Of a DNA stretch of 13,537 nucleotides, positions 1-6,106 are shown one piece after another. Both the position numbers and the translations under genes were made by a program. Each line of letters begins with the position of its first letter. Position 1 is the stretch's first letter. The stretch covers positions 1 to 13,537 of the forward strand of contig RFVZ01000048.1 of assembly GCA_009922405.1 (NCBI GenBank), given 5' to 3'. The notes below the pieces were generated by a model that searched no databases, was not told where the DNA came from, and saw nothing but the letters and a program-made list of their open reading frames with translations. This DNA comes from Betaproteobacteria bacterium (GTDB lineage Bacteria; Pseudomonadota; Gammaproteobacteria; Burkholderiales; Burkholderiaceae_E).

Positions 1-92
1 ATTAGATGCGCCTTGTTCAATCCATGCCAGCGCTGCTGTGCCTTGGATAGTGGGCAGCAATTCGGTTGGATGCTGGGCAGATAATCCCAGCA

Positions 93-1016
93 ATGCAGCA
101 TTGCGATGTGCTGATCGCAATCGGGGCTCGATTTGACGACCGTGTGATTGGTAATCCGAAGCATTTTGCGCAGAACCCCCACAAGATCGTCCACATCGAT
201 ATCGACCCCTCGTCGATCTCCAAGCGCGTGAAAGTCGACGTCCCGATCGTGGGGGATGTTCGCGAGTGCCTCCTGGATTTACTGGCGCAGCTTGAGGCCG
301 GTCTCGCCACCGGTCACCGGACCGATCCGAAGGCACTCGAGGCCTGGTGGACGCAGATCACGCGGTGGCGCTCGCGCGACTGCCTGCAGTACGACCGCGA
401 GTCCACCATTATCAAACCGCAGCGTGTGGTCGAGACACTGTGGGAGGTGACGGGCGGCGACGCCTATGTCACCAGCGATGTTGGACAACACCAAATGTGG
501 GCCGCTCAGTTCTACCGGTTTGACAAACCCCGGCGCTGGATTAACTCCGGCGGTTTGGGCACGATGGGTGTGGGTTTGCCCTACGCCATGGGCGTGTTGA
601 TGGCCAACCGGGATGCAACGGTGGCCTGTATTACCGGCGAAGCCTCGATCCAGATGAATATCCAGGAGCTGGCGACCTGTCGCCAGTACAACCTGCCTGT
701 GAAGATTATCAACCTCAATAACCGCTACCTCGGCATGGTCCGGCAGTGGCAGGAAATTGAATATGGTTCGCGATATTCACAGTCCTACATGGATTCGTTG
801 CCTGATTTCGTCAAGCTCGCAGAGTCGTACGGCCATGTTGGCATGAAGATCGAAAGGCCCGAGGACATTGAACCTGCCCTGCGATCGGCATTTACGGAGC
901 ACAAAGATCGGTTGGTGTTCATGGACTTCATCACCGACCAGACCGAGAACGTCTGGCCGATGGTTCCGGCGGGCAAGGGCTTGAGTGAAATGCTGCTTGG
1001 CTCGGAGGATCTGTGA
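93..1016 (+). CDS. ilvB: Acetolactate synthase large subunit, 3' part only
   Basis: Catalytic subunit of acetohydroxyacid synthase (also named ilvI), the first common step of valine, leucine and isoleucine synthesis; it uses thiamine diphosphate (ThDP) and FAD. About 307 residues of a normal ~570-600 are present. Visible landmarks are RFDDRVIGN near the start, the central-to-C-terminal domain join, the ThDP-binding region (SDVGQHQMWAAQ, GGLGTMG, then GEAS at 636-647 and NN at 717-722), and the typical ending with NRYLGMVRQWQEIEY. Family homology begins at about base 90 (A-M-Q-H-C-D); the ATG at 93 is an internal methionine and not the native start. Upstream of it the expected GMLGMHGTYEAN block is missing and the frame is closed by TAG at 48-50. 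The stop overlaps the ilvN start region, so the two are translationally coupled. The identity is certain; whether the gene is truncated by the window edge, by assembly error or by true decay is open. Confidence 0.93.
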   Translation: MQHCDVLIAIGARFDDRVIGNPKHFAQNPHKIVHIDIDPSSISKRVKVDVPIVGDVRECLLDLLAQLEAGLATGHRTDPKALEAWWTQITRWRSRDCLQYDRESTIIKPQRVVETLWEVTGGDAYVTSDVGQHQMWAAQFYRFDKPRRWINSGGLGTMGVGLPYAMGVLMANRDATVACITGEASIQMNIQELATCRQYNLPVKIINLNNRYLGMVRQWQEIEYGSRYSQSYMDSLPDFVKLAESYGHVGMKIERPEDIEPALRSAFTEHKDRLVFMDFITDQTENVWPMVPAGKGLSEMLLGSEDL

Positions 1017-1027
1017 TGGAGCGCGCC

Positions 1028-1519
1028 ATGAAACACACCATTTCGATCCTGTTGGAGAACGAGGCGGGCGCCTTGTCGCGCGTTGTCGGATTGTTCTCAG
1101 CCCGCGGCTACAACATCGAAACCCTGACGGTGGCGCCGACCGAAGATCCGACCCTGTCACGGATGACGATCGTGACCTCGGGCAGCGATGATGTGATCGA
1201 GCAGATCACCAAGCACCTGAATCGTCTGATCGAAGTCGTTAAGGTGGTCGACCTGAGTGAGGCGCCATTTATTGAACGCGAACTCATGTTGATCAAGGTC
1301 CGCGCGGTCGGTAAAGATCGTGAAGAGATGAAGCGCCTAGCCGATATTTTCCGGGGCCGCGTGATCGATGTGACCGAGAAGACCTACACCATCGAATTGA
1401 CCGGTGACCGTACCAAGATCGATGCCTTCATTGAAGCCATTGATCATGCAGCCATCCTTGAGACCGTGCGCACGGGTGGGTCCGGTATTGCCCGCGGCGA
1501 GCGTGTCTTAAAGGCCTAG
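1028..1519 (+). CDS. ilvN: Acetolactate synthase small (regulatory) subunit
   Basis: Regulatory partner of IlvB (also named ilvH); it raises activity of the large subunit and mediates feedback inhibition by valine. The 163-residue product has an N-terminal ACT domain (about residues 3-78) followed by the C-terminal ACT-like domain of this family. N11, G14 and N29, positions known in E. coli IlvH to shape the valine site, are all present (LLENEAGALSR, ARGYNIE), so valine sensitivity is expected by inference. I chose the ATG at 1028 because the protein then starts MKHTISILLEN like its relatives and a GGAG lies 6 bases upstream. GTG 1013 or ATG 1016 would add 5 or 4 residues; ATG 1016 also has a good GGAGGA at 1004-1009 and overlaps the ilvB stop. 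The gene ends in three successive in-frame TAG codons. Confidence 0.96.
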   Translation: MKHTISILLENEAGALSRVVGLFSARGYNIETLTVAPTEDPTLSRMTIVTSGSDDVIEQITKHLNRLIEVVKVVDLSEAPFIERELMLIKVRAVGKDREEMKRLADIFRGRVIDVTEKTYTIELTGDRTKIDAFIEAIDHAAILETVRTGGSGIARGERVLKA

Positions 1520-1553
1520 GCCTAGGCCTAGACCGGTCCCTACGATCCTACGA
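1512..1553 (+). repeat. Stacked short repeats in the ilvN-ilvC gap
   Basis: Three copies of GGCCTA run head to tail at 1513-1530, making an 18-base perfect palindrome at 1512-1529 and three in-frame TAG codons (1517, 1523, 1529). They are followed by the palindrome GACCGGTC (1531-1538) and a direct repeat CCTACGA (1539-1545 and 1547-1553). No U-tract follows, so this is not a classical terminator. A role in transcript processing or stability is only a guess. Confidence 0.8.
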
Positions 1554-1593
1554 CTATTTGTAACTTTTCCGTTCTGGAATTCTGGAGACTCAC

Positions 1594-2610
1594 TTGAAAG
1601 TTTTTTACGACAAAGATTGCGATATCAAATTGATCAAAGGCCGTAAGGTCGCGATCATCGGCTATGGCAGTCAAGGCCACGCCCACGCTCAGAACCTGAA
1701 CGAATCGGGTGTCGACGTTGTGGTCGGCGTACGCCAGAACGGCCCGTCCTGGGGCAAAGTCGAAAAGGCAGGCCTCAAGGCCGCACCGGTGGCCGAGGCC
1801 GTTCGTCAAGCCGATTTCATCATGATGCTGATGCCCGATGAAACCATCGCCGAGGTCTATCGCAACGAGATCGAACCCAACCTCAAGCATGGCGCGACGA
1901 TCGCGTTTGCTCATGGGTTCAATATCCATTACGGCCAGGTGTCACCCCGTGCGGACCTCGATGTCGTCATGATCGCCCCGAAGGCGCCAGGGCACACGGT
2001 CCGTGGAACCTACGTTCAGGGGGGCGGCACACCTTGCCTCGTCGCGATCCATCACGACGAGTCGGGGATGGCGCGTGATCTTGCCCTGTCTTATGCCTGC
2101 GCGATTGGTGGTGGTCGCTCGGGGATCATTGAGACCAATTTCCGCGAAGAAACTGAGACCGATCTGTTTGGTGAACAGGCGGTGTTGTGTGGCGGTGCCG
2201 TCGAACTGATCAAGGCTGGCTACGAGACCCTGGTCGAAGCGGGATATGCCCCCGAAATGGCGTATTTCGAGTGTTTGCATGAGCTCAAGCTGATTGTTGA
2301 TCTGATCTATGAAGGCGGTATCGCCAACATGAACTATTCGATTTCCAATAATGCTGAGTTTGGCGAGTACGTGACAGGTCCTGAAATCATCACCGATGCG
2401 ACCCGCCTCGCGATGAAGAAGGTACTCGAGCGCATTCAGACCGGCGAATACGCGAAACAGTTCATTCTCGAAAACAAGGCCGGCGCGCCAACGCTACGCT
2501 CGCGTCGGCGCCTGATGGCCGAACACTCGATTGAACAGGTTGGGGCGCAACTGCGAGCGATGATGCCCTGGATCGGTCGTAACAAACTCGTGGATCAGTC
2601 GCGCAACTGA
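1594..2610 (+). CDS. ilvC: Ketol-acid reductoisomerase (NADP+), class I
   Basis: Converts acetolactate or acetohydroxybutyrate to the dihydroxy acid using NADPH and Mg2+, the second common step after IlvBN. The length of 338 residues fits the short class I enzymes. The N-terminal Rossmann domain shows GYGSQG (residues 23-28) and the cofactor loop with R47 and S52, the pattern of NADPH-preferring enzymes. H108 (AHGFN) and the acidic metal ligands D190, E194, E226 and E230 (ETDLFGEQ, FECLHE) are present, so it should be active. The start is TTG: the protein then begins with the family-typical KVFYDKD, GGAG at 1584-1587 sits 6 bases upstream, and no ATG or GTG fits. Its 74-base separation from ilvN holds only the short repeats listed separately. 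It probably shares an ilvBNC transcript. Confidence 0.97.
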   Translation: MKVFYDKDCDIKLIKGRKVAIIGYGSQGHAHAQNLNESGVDVVVGVRQNGPSWGKVEKAGLKAAPVAEAVRQADFIMMLMPDETIAEVYRNEIEPNLKHGATIAFAHGFNIHYGQVSPRADLDVVMIAPKAPGHTVRGTYVQGGGTPCLVAIHHDESGMARDLALSYACAIGGGRSGIIETNFREETETDLFGEQAVLCGGAVELIKAGYETLVEAGYAPEMAYFECLHELKLIVDLIYEGGIANMNYSISNNAEFGEYVTGPEIITDATRLAMKKVLERIQTGEYAKQFILENKAGAPTLRSRRRLMAEHSIEQVGAQLRAMMPWIGRNKLVDQSRN

Positions 2611-2639
2611 GTTTGTCATGGACGTGTCATGATTCGGTC

Positions 2640-3314
2640 ATGATGAGTTCTGCTGAGTCGTATCAAGATCACTGGCCCCACCCGTTACTGGCCCGCGAGG
2701 GCTGGCCGTTCATTGGGGTCAGCCTCGCCGCAACACTGATTGCCGGGTGGTTGGGGGGGGGCGCTGTGGCGGCCCCGTTCCTGGTCATCCTCATTTTCGT
2801 GGTGCAGTTTTTTCGGGATCCGCCGCGCCGAGTCCCGGTCGATCCGCTCGCCGTTTTATCTCCGGCCGATGGTCGAATTGTCGCTATCGAGCAGGCGCTA
2901 GACCCGTATGCTGATCGCCAAGCGCTTAAGATCAGCGTTTTCATGAACGTGTTTAACGTTCACTCCAACCGTGTTCCGGTGGATGGCGTGATTGAGCAGG
3001 TGAAGTACTTTCCAGGGAGATTCCTAAACGCGGACCTGGACAAGGCATCGCTCGAAAATGAGCGCAATGCCGTTGTGATTCGCCGTAACGACGGCTCGCT
3101 GGTGACCTGTGTCCAGGTCGCTGGCCTGATTGCTCGCCGCATTCTGTGTTACGTCAACCCCGGGCAAGCGTTGGTACGCGGGTCGCGTTTCGGTTTTATC
3201 CGGTTTGGTTCACGCGTCGACGTCTATCTGCCACTCAGGGCCCGGCCCCGGGTCGTTATCGGCGAACGCGTTAGCGCGACCGAGACCGTGTTGGCTGACC
3301 TGGCCAACCACTAA
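2640..3314 (+). CDS. psd: Phosphatidylserine decarboxylase proenzyme, short form
   Basis: Decarboxylates phosphatidylserine to phosphatidylethanolamine at the inner membrane; it works directly after PssA. The 224-residue product has two hydrophobic stretches (about residues 25-58) that anchor it, SPADG (74-78), NVHSNR with H108, and RFGSR, where autocleavage between G190 and S191 should form the pyruvoyl group. The short family normally has about 213-216 residues and starts at an (H)PHPxxAREGWPF block, here at residues 13-24, so the N terminus is slightly extended. I chose ATG 2640; ATG 2643 is equally possible, and a TTG at 2613 would add 9 residues without support. No clear Shine-Dalgarno sequence is seen. 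A run of nine G bases (2753-2761) encodes part of the membrane segment, with the frame intact. The gene ends 8 bases before the pssA start. Confidence 0.93.
   Translation: MMSSAESYQDHWPHPLLAREGWPFIGVSLAATLIAGWLGGGAVAAPFLVILIFVVQFFRDPPRRVPVDPLAVLSPADGRIVAIEQALDPYADRQALKISVFMNVFNVHSNRVPVDGVIEQVKYFPGRFLNADLDKASLENERNAVVIRRNDGSLVTCVQVAGLIARRILCYVNPGQALVRGSRFGFIRFGSRVDVYLPLRARPRVVIGERVSATETVLADLANH
2753..2761 (+). repeat. Nine-base poly-G tract inside psd
   Basis: An uninterrupted run of nine G bases lies in codons for L-G-G-G (residues 38-41 of Psd). A gain or loss of one base would shift the frame before the catalytic domain. It could be a slippage site or a sequencing weak point; nothing in the window shows that it varies. 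Confidence 0.85.
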
Positions 3315-3322
3315 GGATGGCG

Positions 3323-4186
3323 ATGCCCAATCGACGCCGATTTCGCCCGCTGCGATCCGGCGGGCCGATGGGATCAACCGGCCAGGCTGCCCCACTCGAA
3401 TCGACCGGCGCGGTTAGCGCTGTTCAGCGCAGGCGCCCACGAGGGATTTATCTTCTGCCGAACGCGTTCACTACTGCCGCGTTGTTTGGGGGTTTTTTTG
3501 CCATCGTGCAAGGCATGAATGGCCAGTTCCAGACGGCCGCCATCGCGATTTTCGTCTCGATGGTGCTCGATGGCCTTGACGGGCGGGTGGCGCGCCTGAC
3601 CAACACGCAAAGTGCTTTCGGGGAACAGTACGACAGCCTCGCCGACATGGTTTCATTTGGGGCTGCACCAGCACTCGTCGTCTATGAATGGTCGCTCAAG
3701 GGGCTGGGCAAACTCGGCTGGTTGGCCGCGTTTGTGTACGTCGCCGGGGCTGCACTGCGTCTGGCGCGATTCAACGCCAACATCAGCGTGGTGGATAAAC
3801 GCTTTTTCCAGGGGATGCCCAGCCCAGCTGCAGCGGCGTTGGTCGCGGGTCTGATCTGGATTGCAACCGACTTGCGCGAGACGCGCTGGATCGATGCCGG
3901 TGGTCCCGATCTCGCCTGGGTTGCGTGCGGGCTCACGCTCTACGCGGGCGTCAGCATGGTCTCGAACGCTCCGTTCTGGAGCGGTAAAACCATCGACCTC
4001 AAGCGTCGTGTGCCCTTCGTGGTCGGCATTGCGATCATGATGGGAATTGTCTTGATTAGTGCCGACCCACCGGTTGTCCTGTTTTCGCTCTTTCTGGTGT
4101 ACGGATTGTCGGGCTGGGTCTTGTGGGGGTGGCGCGTCTACACCGGGCGCATGCCGCCCCGGATCCTTCGCGAGGATGACGACTGA
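3323..4186 (+). CDS. pssA: CDP-diacylglycerol-serine O-phosphatidyltransferase
   Basis: Integral membrane enzyme joining serine to CDP-diacylglycerol to make phosphatidylserine, the substrate of the adjacent Psd. The complete CDP-alcohol phosphatidyltransferase signature is present: D83, G84, D86, G87, A90, R91, G100, D104 and D108 (DGLDGRVAR ... G-EQY-D-SLA-D). Several hydrophobic segments follow on both sides, consistent with the multi-pass fold. The first ~40 residues are a basic, Gly/Ser-rich cytoplasmic extension rich in Arg. I chose ATG 3323 because AAGGA at 3313-3317 lies 5 bases upstream; ATG 3317 would add only two residues and sits on top of that site. Of the membrane PssA type (subclass II), unlike the peripheral E. 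coli enzyme. In many Burkholderiales leuA follows pssA; here tpiA follows instead. Confidence 0.95.
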   Translation: MPNRRRFRPLRSGGPMGSTGQAAPLESTGAVSAVQRRRPRGIYLLPNAFTTAALFGGFFAIVQGMNGQFQTAAIAIFVSMVLDGLDGRVARLTNTQSAFGEQYDSLADMVSFGAAPALVVYEWSLKGLGKLGWLAAFVYVAGAALRLARFNANISVVDKRFFQGMPSPAAAALVAGLIWIATDLRETRWIDAGGPDLAWVACGLTLYAGVSMVSNAPFWSGKTIDLKRRVPFVVGIAIMMGIVLISADPPVVLFSLFLVYGLSGWVLWGWRVYTGRMPPRILREDDD

Positions 4187-4210
4187 GTCCGGGCCGCCGA
4201 CCACTCTGGC

Positions 4211-4219
4211 TGATAACAT
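4211..4219 (+). promoter_or_regulatory. Possible extended -10 promoter element before tpiA
   Basis: TGATAACAT fits an extended -10 box (TG, one base, then TAACAT, 4 of 6 to consensus). It lies in the 41-base gap between pssA and tpiA and ends 8 bases before the tpiA ATG, so a transcript from it would have almost no leader. No good -35 box is seen. Low confidence. Confidence 0.25.
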
Positions 4220-4227
4220 AGCGGGTT

Positions 4228-4992
4228 ATGAGAGAACGTACACCGCTGGTCGCGGGTAACTGGAAGATGCTCGGTGACGCGGCCTCCAATGCCGCGCTCC
4301 TCGATCGCATGCGCAGTGCGCTCGAGGGTGGCAACTTCGCTCGCATTCACGCGCTGATTTGTCCCCCGTTCCCCTACCTGGCCCTGGCGGCCGATCGGCT
4401 GCGCTCGAGTCCGGTGGTCTGGGGTGCTCAGGATGTGTCGGATCAGGCAGAAGGTGCATTTACCGGCGAGGTGTCTGCCAACATGTTGCGCGATCTCGGT
4501 TGCTCGTATGCGATCGTTGGGCACTCGGAGCGGCGCGGTATGCACGGCGAGACCGATACGGTCGTGGCCAGCAAAGCGCATCGCCTGATCGACGCTGGCA
4601 TTTGCCCCATTATTTGTGTTGGTGAATCGTTGGCGCAACGTCAGTCGCATTTGACCGAAGCGGTATTGGCGCATCAGATCGACGCGGTGGTTGGCGTCGT
4701 TAAAGGTGGGGCTGCCGTCATTGCTTATGAGCCCATCTGGGCGATTGGGTCGGGTCGGGCGGCAACACCCGAAATGGCACAGGCGGCCCACGCCTTCATT
4801 CGCGCCCGTTTGCTGGCCGGGGGCGCGCCCGGCGATGAGATCCGGGTGGTTTATGGCGGGAGCGTCGGTGCGGCTAGCGCAAGTGCGCTATTTGCACAGC
4901 CGGATATTGATGGTGCCCTGGTGGGTGGTGCTTCCCGAATTGCGGATGATTTTGTCGCGATCTGCGCGGCAGCAACCCAGGCGAAATTTTGA
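4228..4992 (+). CDS. tpiA: Triosephosphate isomerase
   Basis: Cytoplasmic glycolytic enzyme interconverting dihydroxyacetone phosphate and glyceraldehyde 3-phosphate. The length of 254 residues is normal. All catalytic residues are visible: N11 and K13 (GNWKM), H99 (VGHSERR) and E168 (AYEPIWAIG), followed by the flexible lid (IGSGRAATPE) and the phosphate-binding YGGSV (209-213) and GALVGGAS (229-236). After the catalytic lysine the usual KMN/H-G reads KMLG, a mild variant. The ATG start is fixed by the conserved N terminus, but no Shine-Dalgarno sequence precedes it. The coding region ends 16 bases before secG, which suggests joint transcription, an arrangement common in proteobacteria. Confidence 0.97.
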   Translation: MRERTPLVAGNWKMLGDAASNAALLDRMRSALEGGNFARIHALICPPFPYLALAADRLRSSPVVWGAQDVSDQAEGAFTGEVSANMLRDLGCSYAIVGHSERRGMHGETDTVVASKAHRLIDAGICPIICVGESLAQRQSHLTEAVLAHQIDAVVGVVKGGAAVIAYEPIWAIGSGRAATPEMAQAAHAFIRARLLAGGAPGDEIRVVYGGSVGAASASALFAQPDIDGALVGGASRIADDFVAICAAATQAKF

Positions 4993-5008
4993 CGGAACCT
5001 GAATTGAT

Positions 5009-5473
5009 ATGTCTATTTTAATGACCGTGCTGATGGTGGTTCAGGTGCTCTCGGCACTCGGGGTCATCGTGTTGGTATTGCTGCAACACGGCAAAGGTGC
5101 CGACATGGGAGCCGCCTTCGGGAGTGGTGCGTCCGGAAGCCTTTTTGGCGCCAGTGGCTCGGCCAATTTCATGAGCCGGACGACTGGCGGACTCGCGACG
5201 ATCTTTTTTTGCGCGACACTGGGCATCGCGATGATGTCGGATCGTCGCGTGGCCGCGACAGGCAGCGTCATGGAGGGCGCCGCAGCCACGATCCCTGGAT
5301 CGGTTCCAGGGTCCGTCCCTGTGTCGCCTCCAGCCTCTGGGCCAGGTTCGCCCGCCGGTGGGTCGGGCGCCCCAGCCGGGGTCCCGCCGGCCTCTGTCCC
5401 TGCGTCCGGTGGGGCATCGACAAGTGGCGCCGGCGCTATCCCCGGGCCCGCCACTGCGCCGTCCCAGCGTTAA
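5009..5473 (+). CDS. secG: Preprotein translocase subunit SecG with long low-complexity tail
   Basis: Small inner-membrane subunit of the SecYEG channel that aids SecA-driven protein export. Two membrane segments (about residues 4-25 and 57-76) flank the family-typical cytoplasmic loop LLQHGKGADMGAAFGSG. The core is standard, but the product has 154 residues against about 110 in E. coli. Residues 85-154 form a tail made almost only of Pro, Gly, Ser, Ala, Val and Thr, with a short repeat PGSVPGSVP. Other betaproteobacterial SecG proteins also have variable tails, so this is an exaggerated version and not a fusion with a known domain. A GGAA at 4994-4997 is a distant, weak ribosome site. Downstream lies the tRNA-Leu gene. 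Confidence 0.94.
   Translation: MSILMTVLMVVQVLSALGVIVLVLLQHGKGADMGAAFGSGASGSLFGASGSANFMSRTTGGLATIFFCATLGIAMMSDRRVAATGSVMEGAAATIPGSVPGSVPVSPPASGPGSPAGGSGAPAGVPPASVPASGGASTSGAGAIPGPATAPSQR
5293..5311 (+). other. GC-rich hairpin within the secG tail
   Basis: CCCTGGA (5293-5299) and TCCAGGG (5305-5311) form a perfect 7-base-pair stem around TCGGT. It is inside coding sequence and has no U-tract, so it is not an intrinsic terminator. It may simply follow from the PGSVPG repeat coding. Confidence 0.5.
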
Positions 5474-5568
5474 GTTGCGACCGGACGACACGGTCCTGCC
5501 CACCTCGAAATTGGTTTACCATCCGCTCTTCGTAATTTAGATGACACGCGTTTCATAAAGATTCAATC

Positions 5569-5653
5569 GCCGACGTGGTGAAATTGGTAGACACGCCATC
5601 TTGAGGGGGTGGTGGCGAAAGCTGTGCGAGTTCGAGTCTCGCCGTCGGCACCA
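5569..5653 (+). tRNA. tRNA-Leu (anticodon GAG)
   Basis: An 85-base class II tRNA. Acceptor stem GCCGACG (5569-5575) pairs perfectly with CGTCGGC (5643-5649), followed by discriminator A and an encoded CCA (5651-5653). The anticodon stem is CCATC/GGTGG with loop TTGAGGG, giving GAG at 5603-5605, which reads CUC and CUU. The T arm is GCGAG-TTCGAGT-CTCGC, and a 13-base variable arm (5613-5625) with a short stem marks it as leucine type. It sits in a 261-base gap between secG and nuoA. I see no strong promoter upstream (weak AT-rich stretches at 5511-5559 only) and no U-tract terminator on either side, so it may be processed from a transcript that continues into nuoA. Confidence 0.97.
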
Positions 5654-5734
5654 GTTGGCTTATTTGTGGGCTCGTTGGCAGAGTCCTCCAAAAACGGGTT
5701 GAATCTCGCGGGTTATTGCAGGAGCGAGCGCTGA

Positions 5735-6094
5735 ATGAATCTTGACCAGTATTTCCCGATTCTCCTGTTCATTTTGGTCGGAGCGGGGGTCGGCGTCGGT
5801 CCCATGCTCATCGGGCGATTGCTGGGGCCGCACCGTCCAGATGCAGCGAAACTATCGCCGTATGAATGCGGTTTTGAAGCGTTTGAAGATGCGCGCATGC
5901 AATTCGACGTCCGCTATTACCTCGTCGCAATTCTTTTTATTCTGTTTGATCTCGAAGTGGCGTTCCTGTTTCCATGGGCAGTTTCTTTTGATGCCATTGG
6001 AGTTTCGGGCTTCCTTGCAATGATGGTTTTTCTCGGTATTTTGGTGGTCGGTTTTGTCTATGAATGGACAAAAGGCGCGCTGGACTGGGAATGA
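5735..6094 (+). CDS. nuoA: NADH-quinone oxidoreductase subunit A
   Basis: Small membrane subunit of complex I next to the quinone chamber. The 119-residue product has three membrane segments (about 8-30, 62-82, 90-110). The conserved loop SPYECGFE (41-48) and the second helix with acidic D72 and E74 (FDLEVAF) are present. It opens the nuo operon in the usual order. AGGAG (5720-5724) lies 10 bases before the ATG and falls in the loop of a possible CTCGC/GCGAG hairpin (5705-5709 with 5724-5728), which might modulate translation; this is inference. The stop is 12 bases before nuoB. Confidence 0.97.
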   Translation: MNLDQYFPILLFILVGAGVGVGPMLIGRLLGPHRPDAAKLSPYECGFEAFEDARMQFDVRYYLVAILFILFDLEVAFLFPWAVSFDAIGVSGFLAMMVFLGILVVGFVYEWTKGALDWE

Positions 6095-6106
6095 TAGGGA
6101 AATCTG

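Noticed and set aside
1512..1593. Riboswitch or leucine/valine attenuator before ilvC
   Set aside because: There is no leader peptide with branched-chain codons, no terminator and too little space for a known riboswitch; only short repeats are seen.
3653..4791. Minus-strand open frames of 188 and 217 codons opposite pssA and tpiA
   Set aside because: They mirror conserved enzymes, resemble no family I know and have no plausible independent ribosome site or context.
5474..5500. Intrinsic terminator after secG
   Set aside because: GACCG/CGGTC (5479-5483 with 5491-5495) is only a 5-pair stem and no run of T follows.
5685..5720. Remnant of a second tRNA after tRNA-Leu
   Set aside because: The stretch GGGTTGAATCTCGC resembles a T arm with one base missing, but no acceptor, anticodon stem or CCA can be placed around it.
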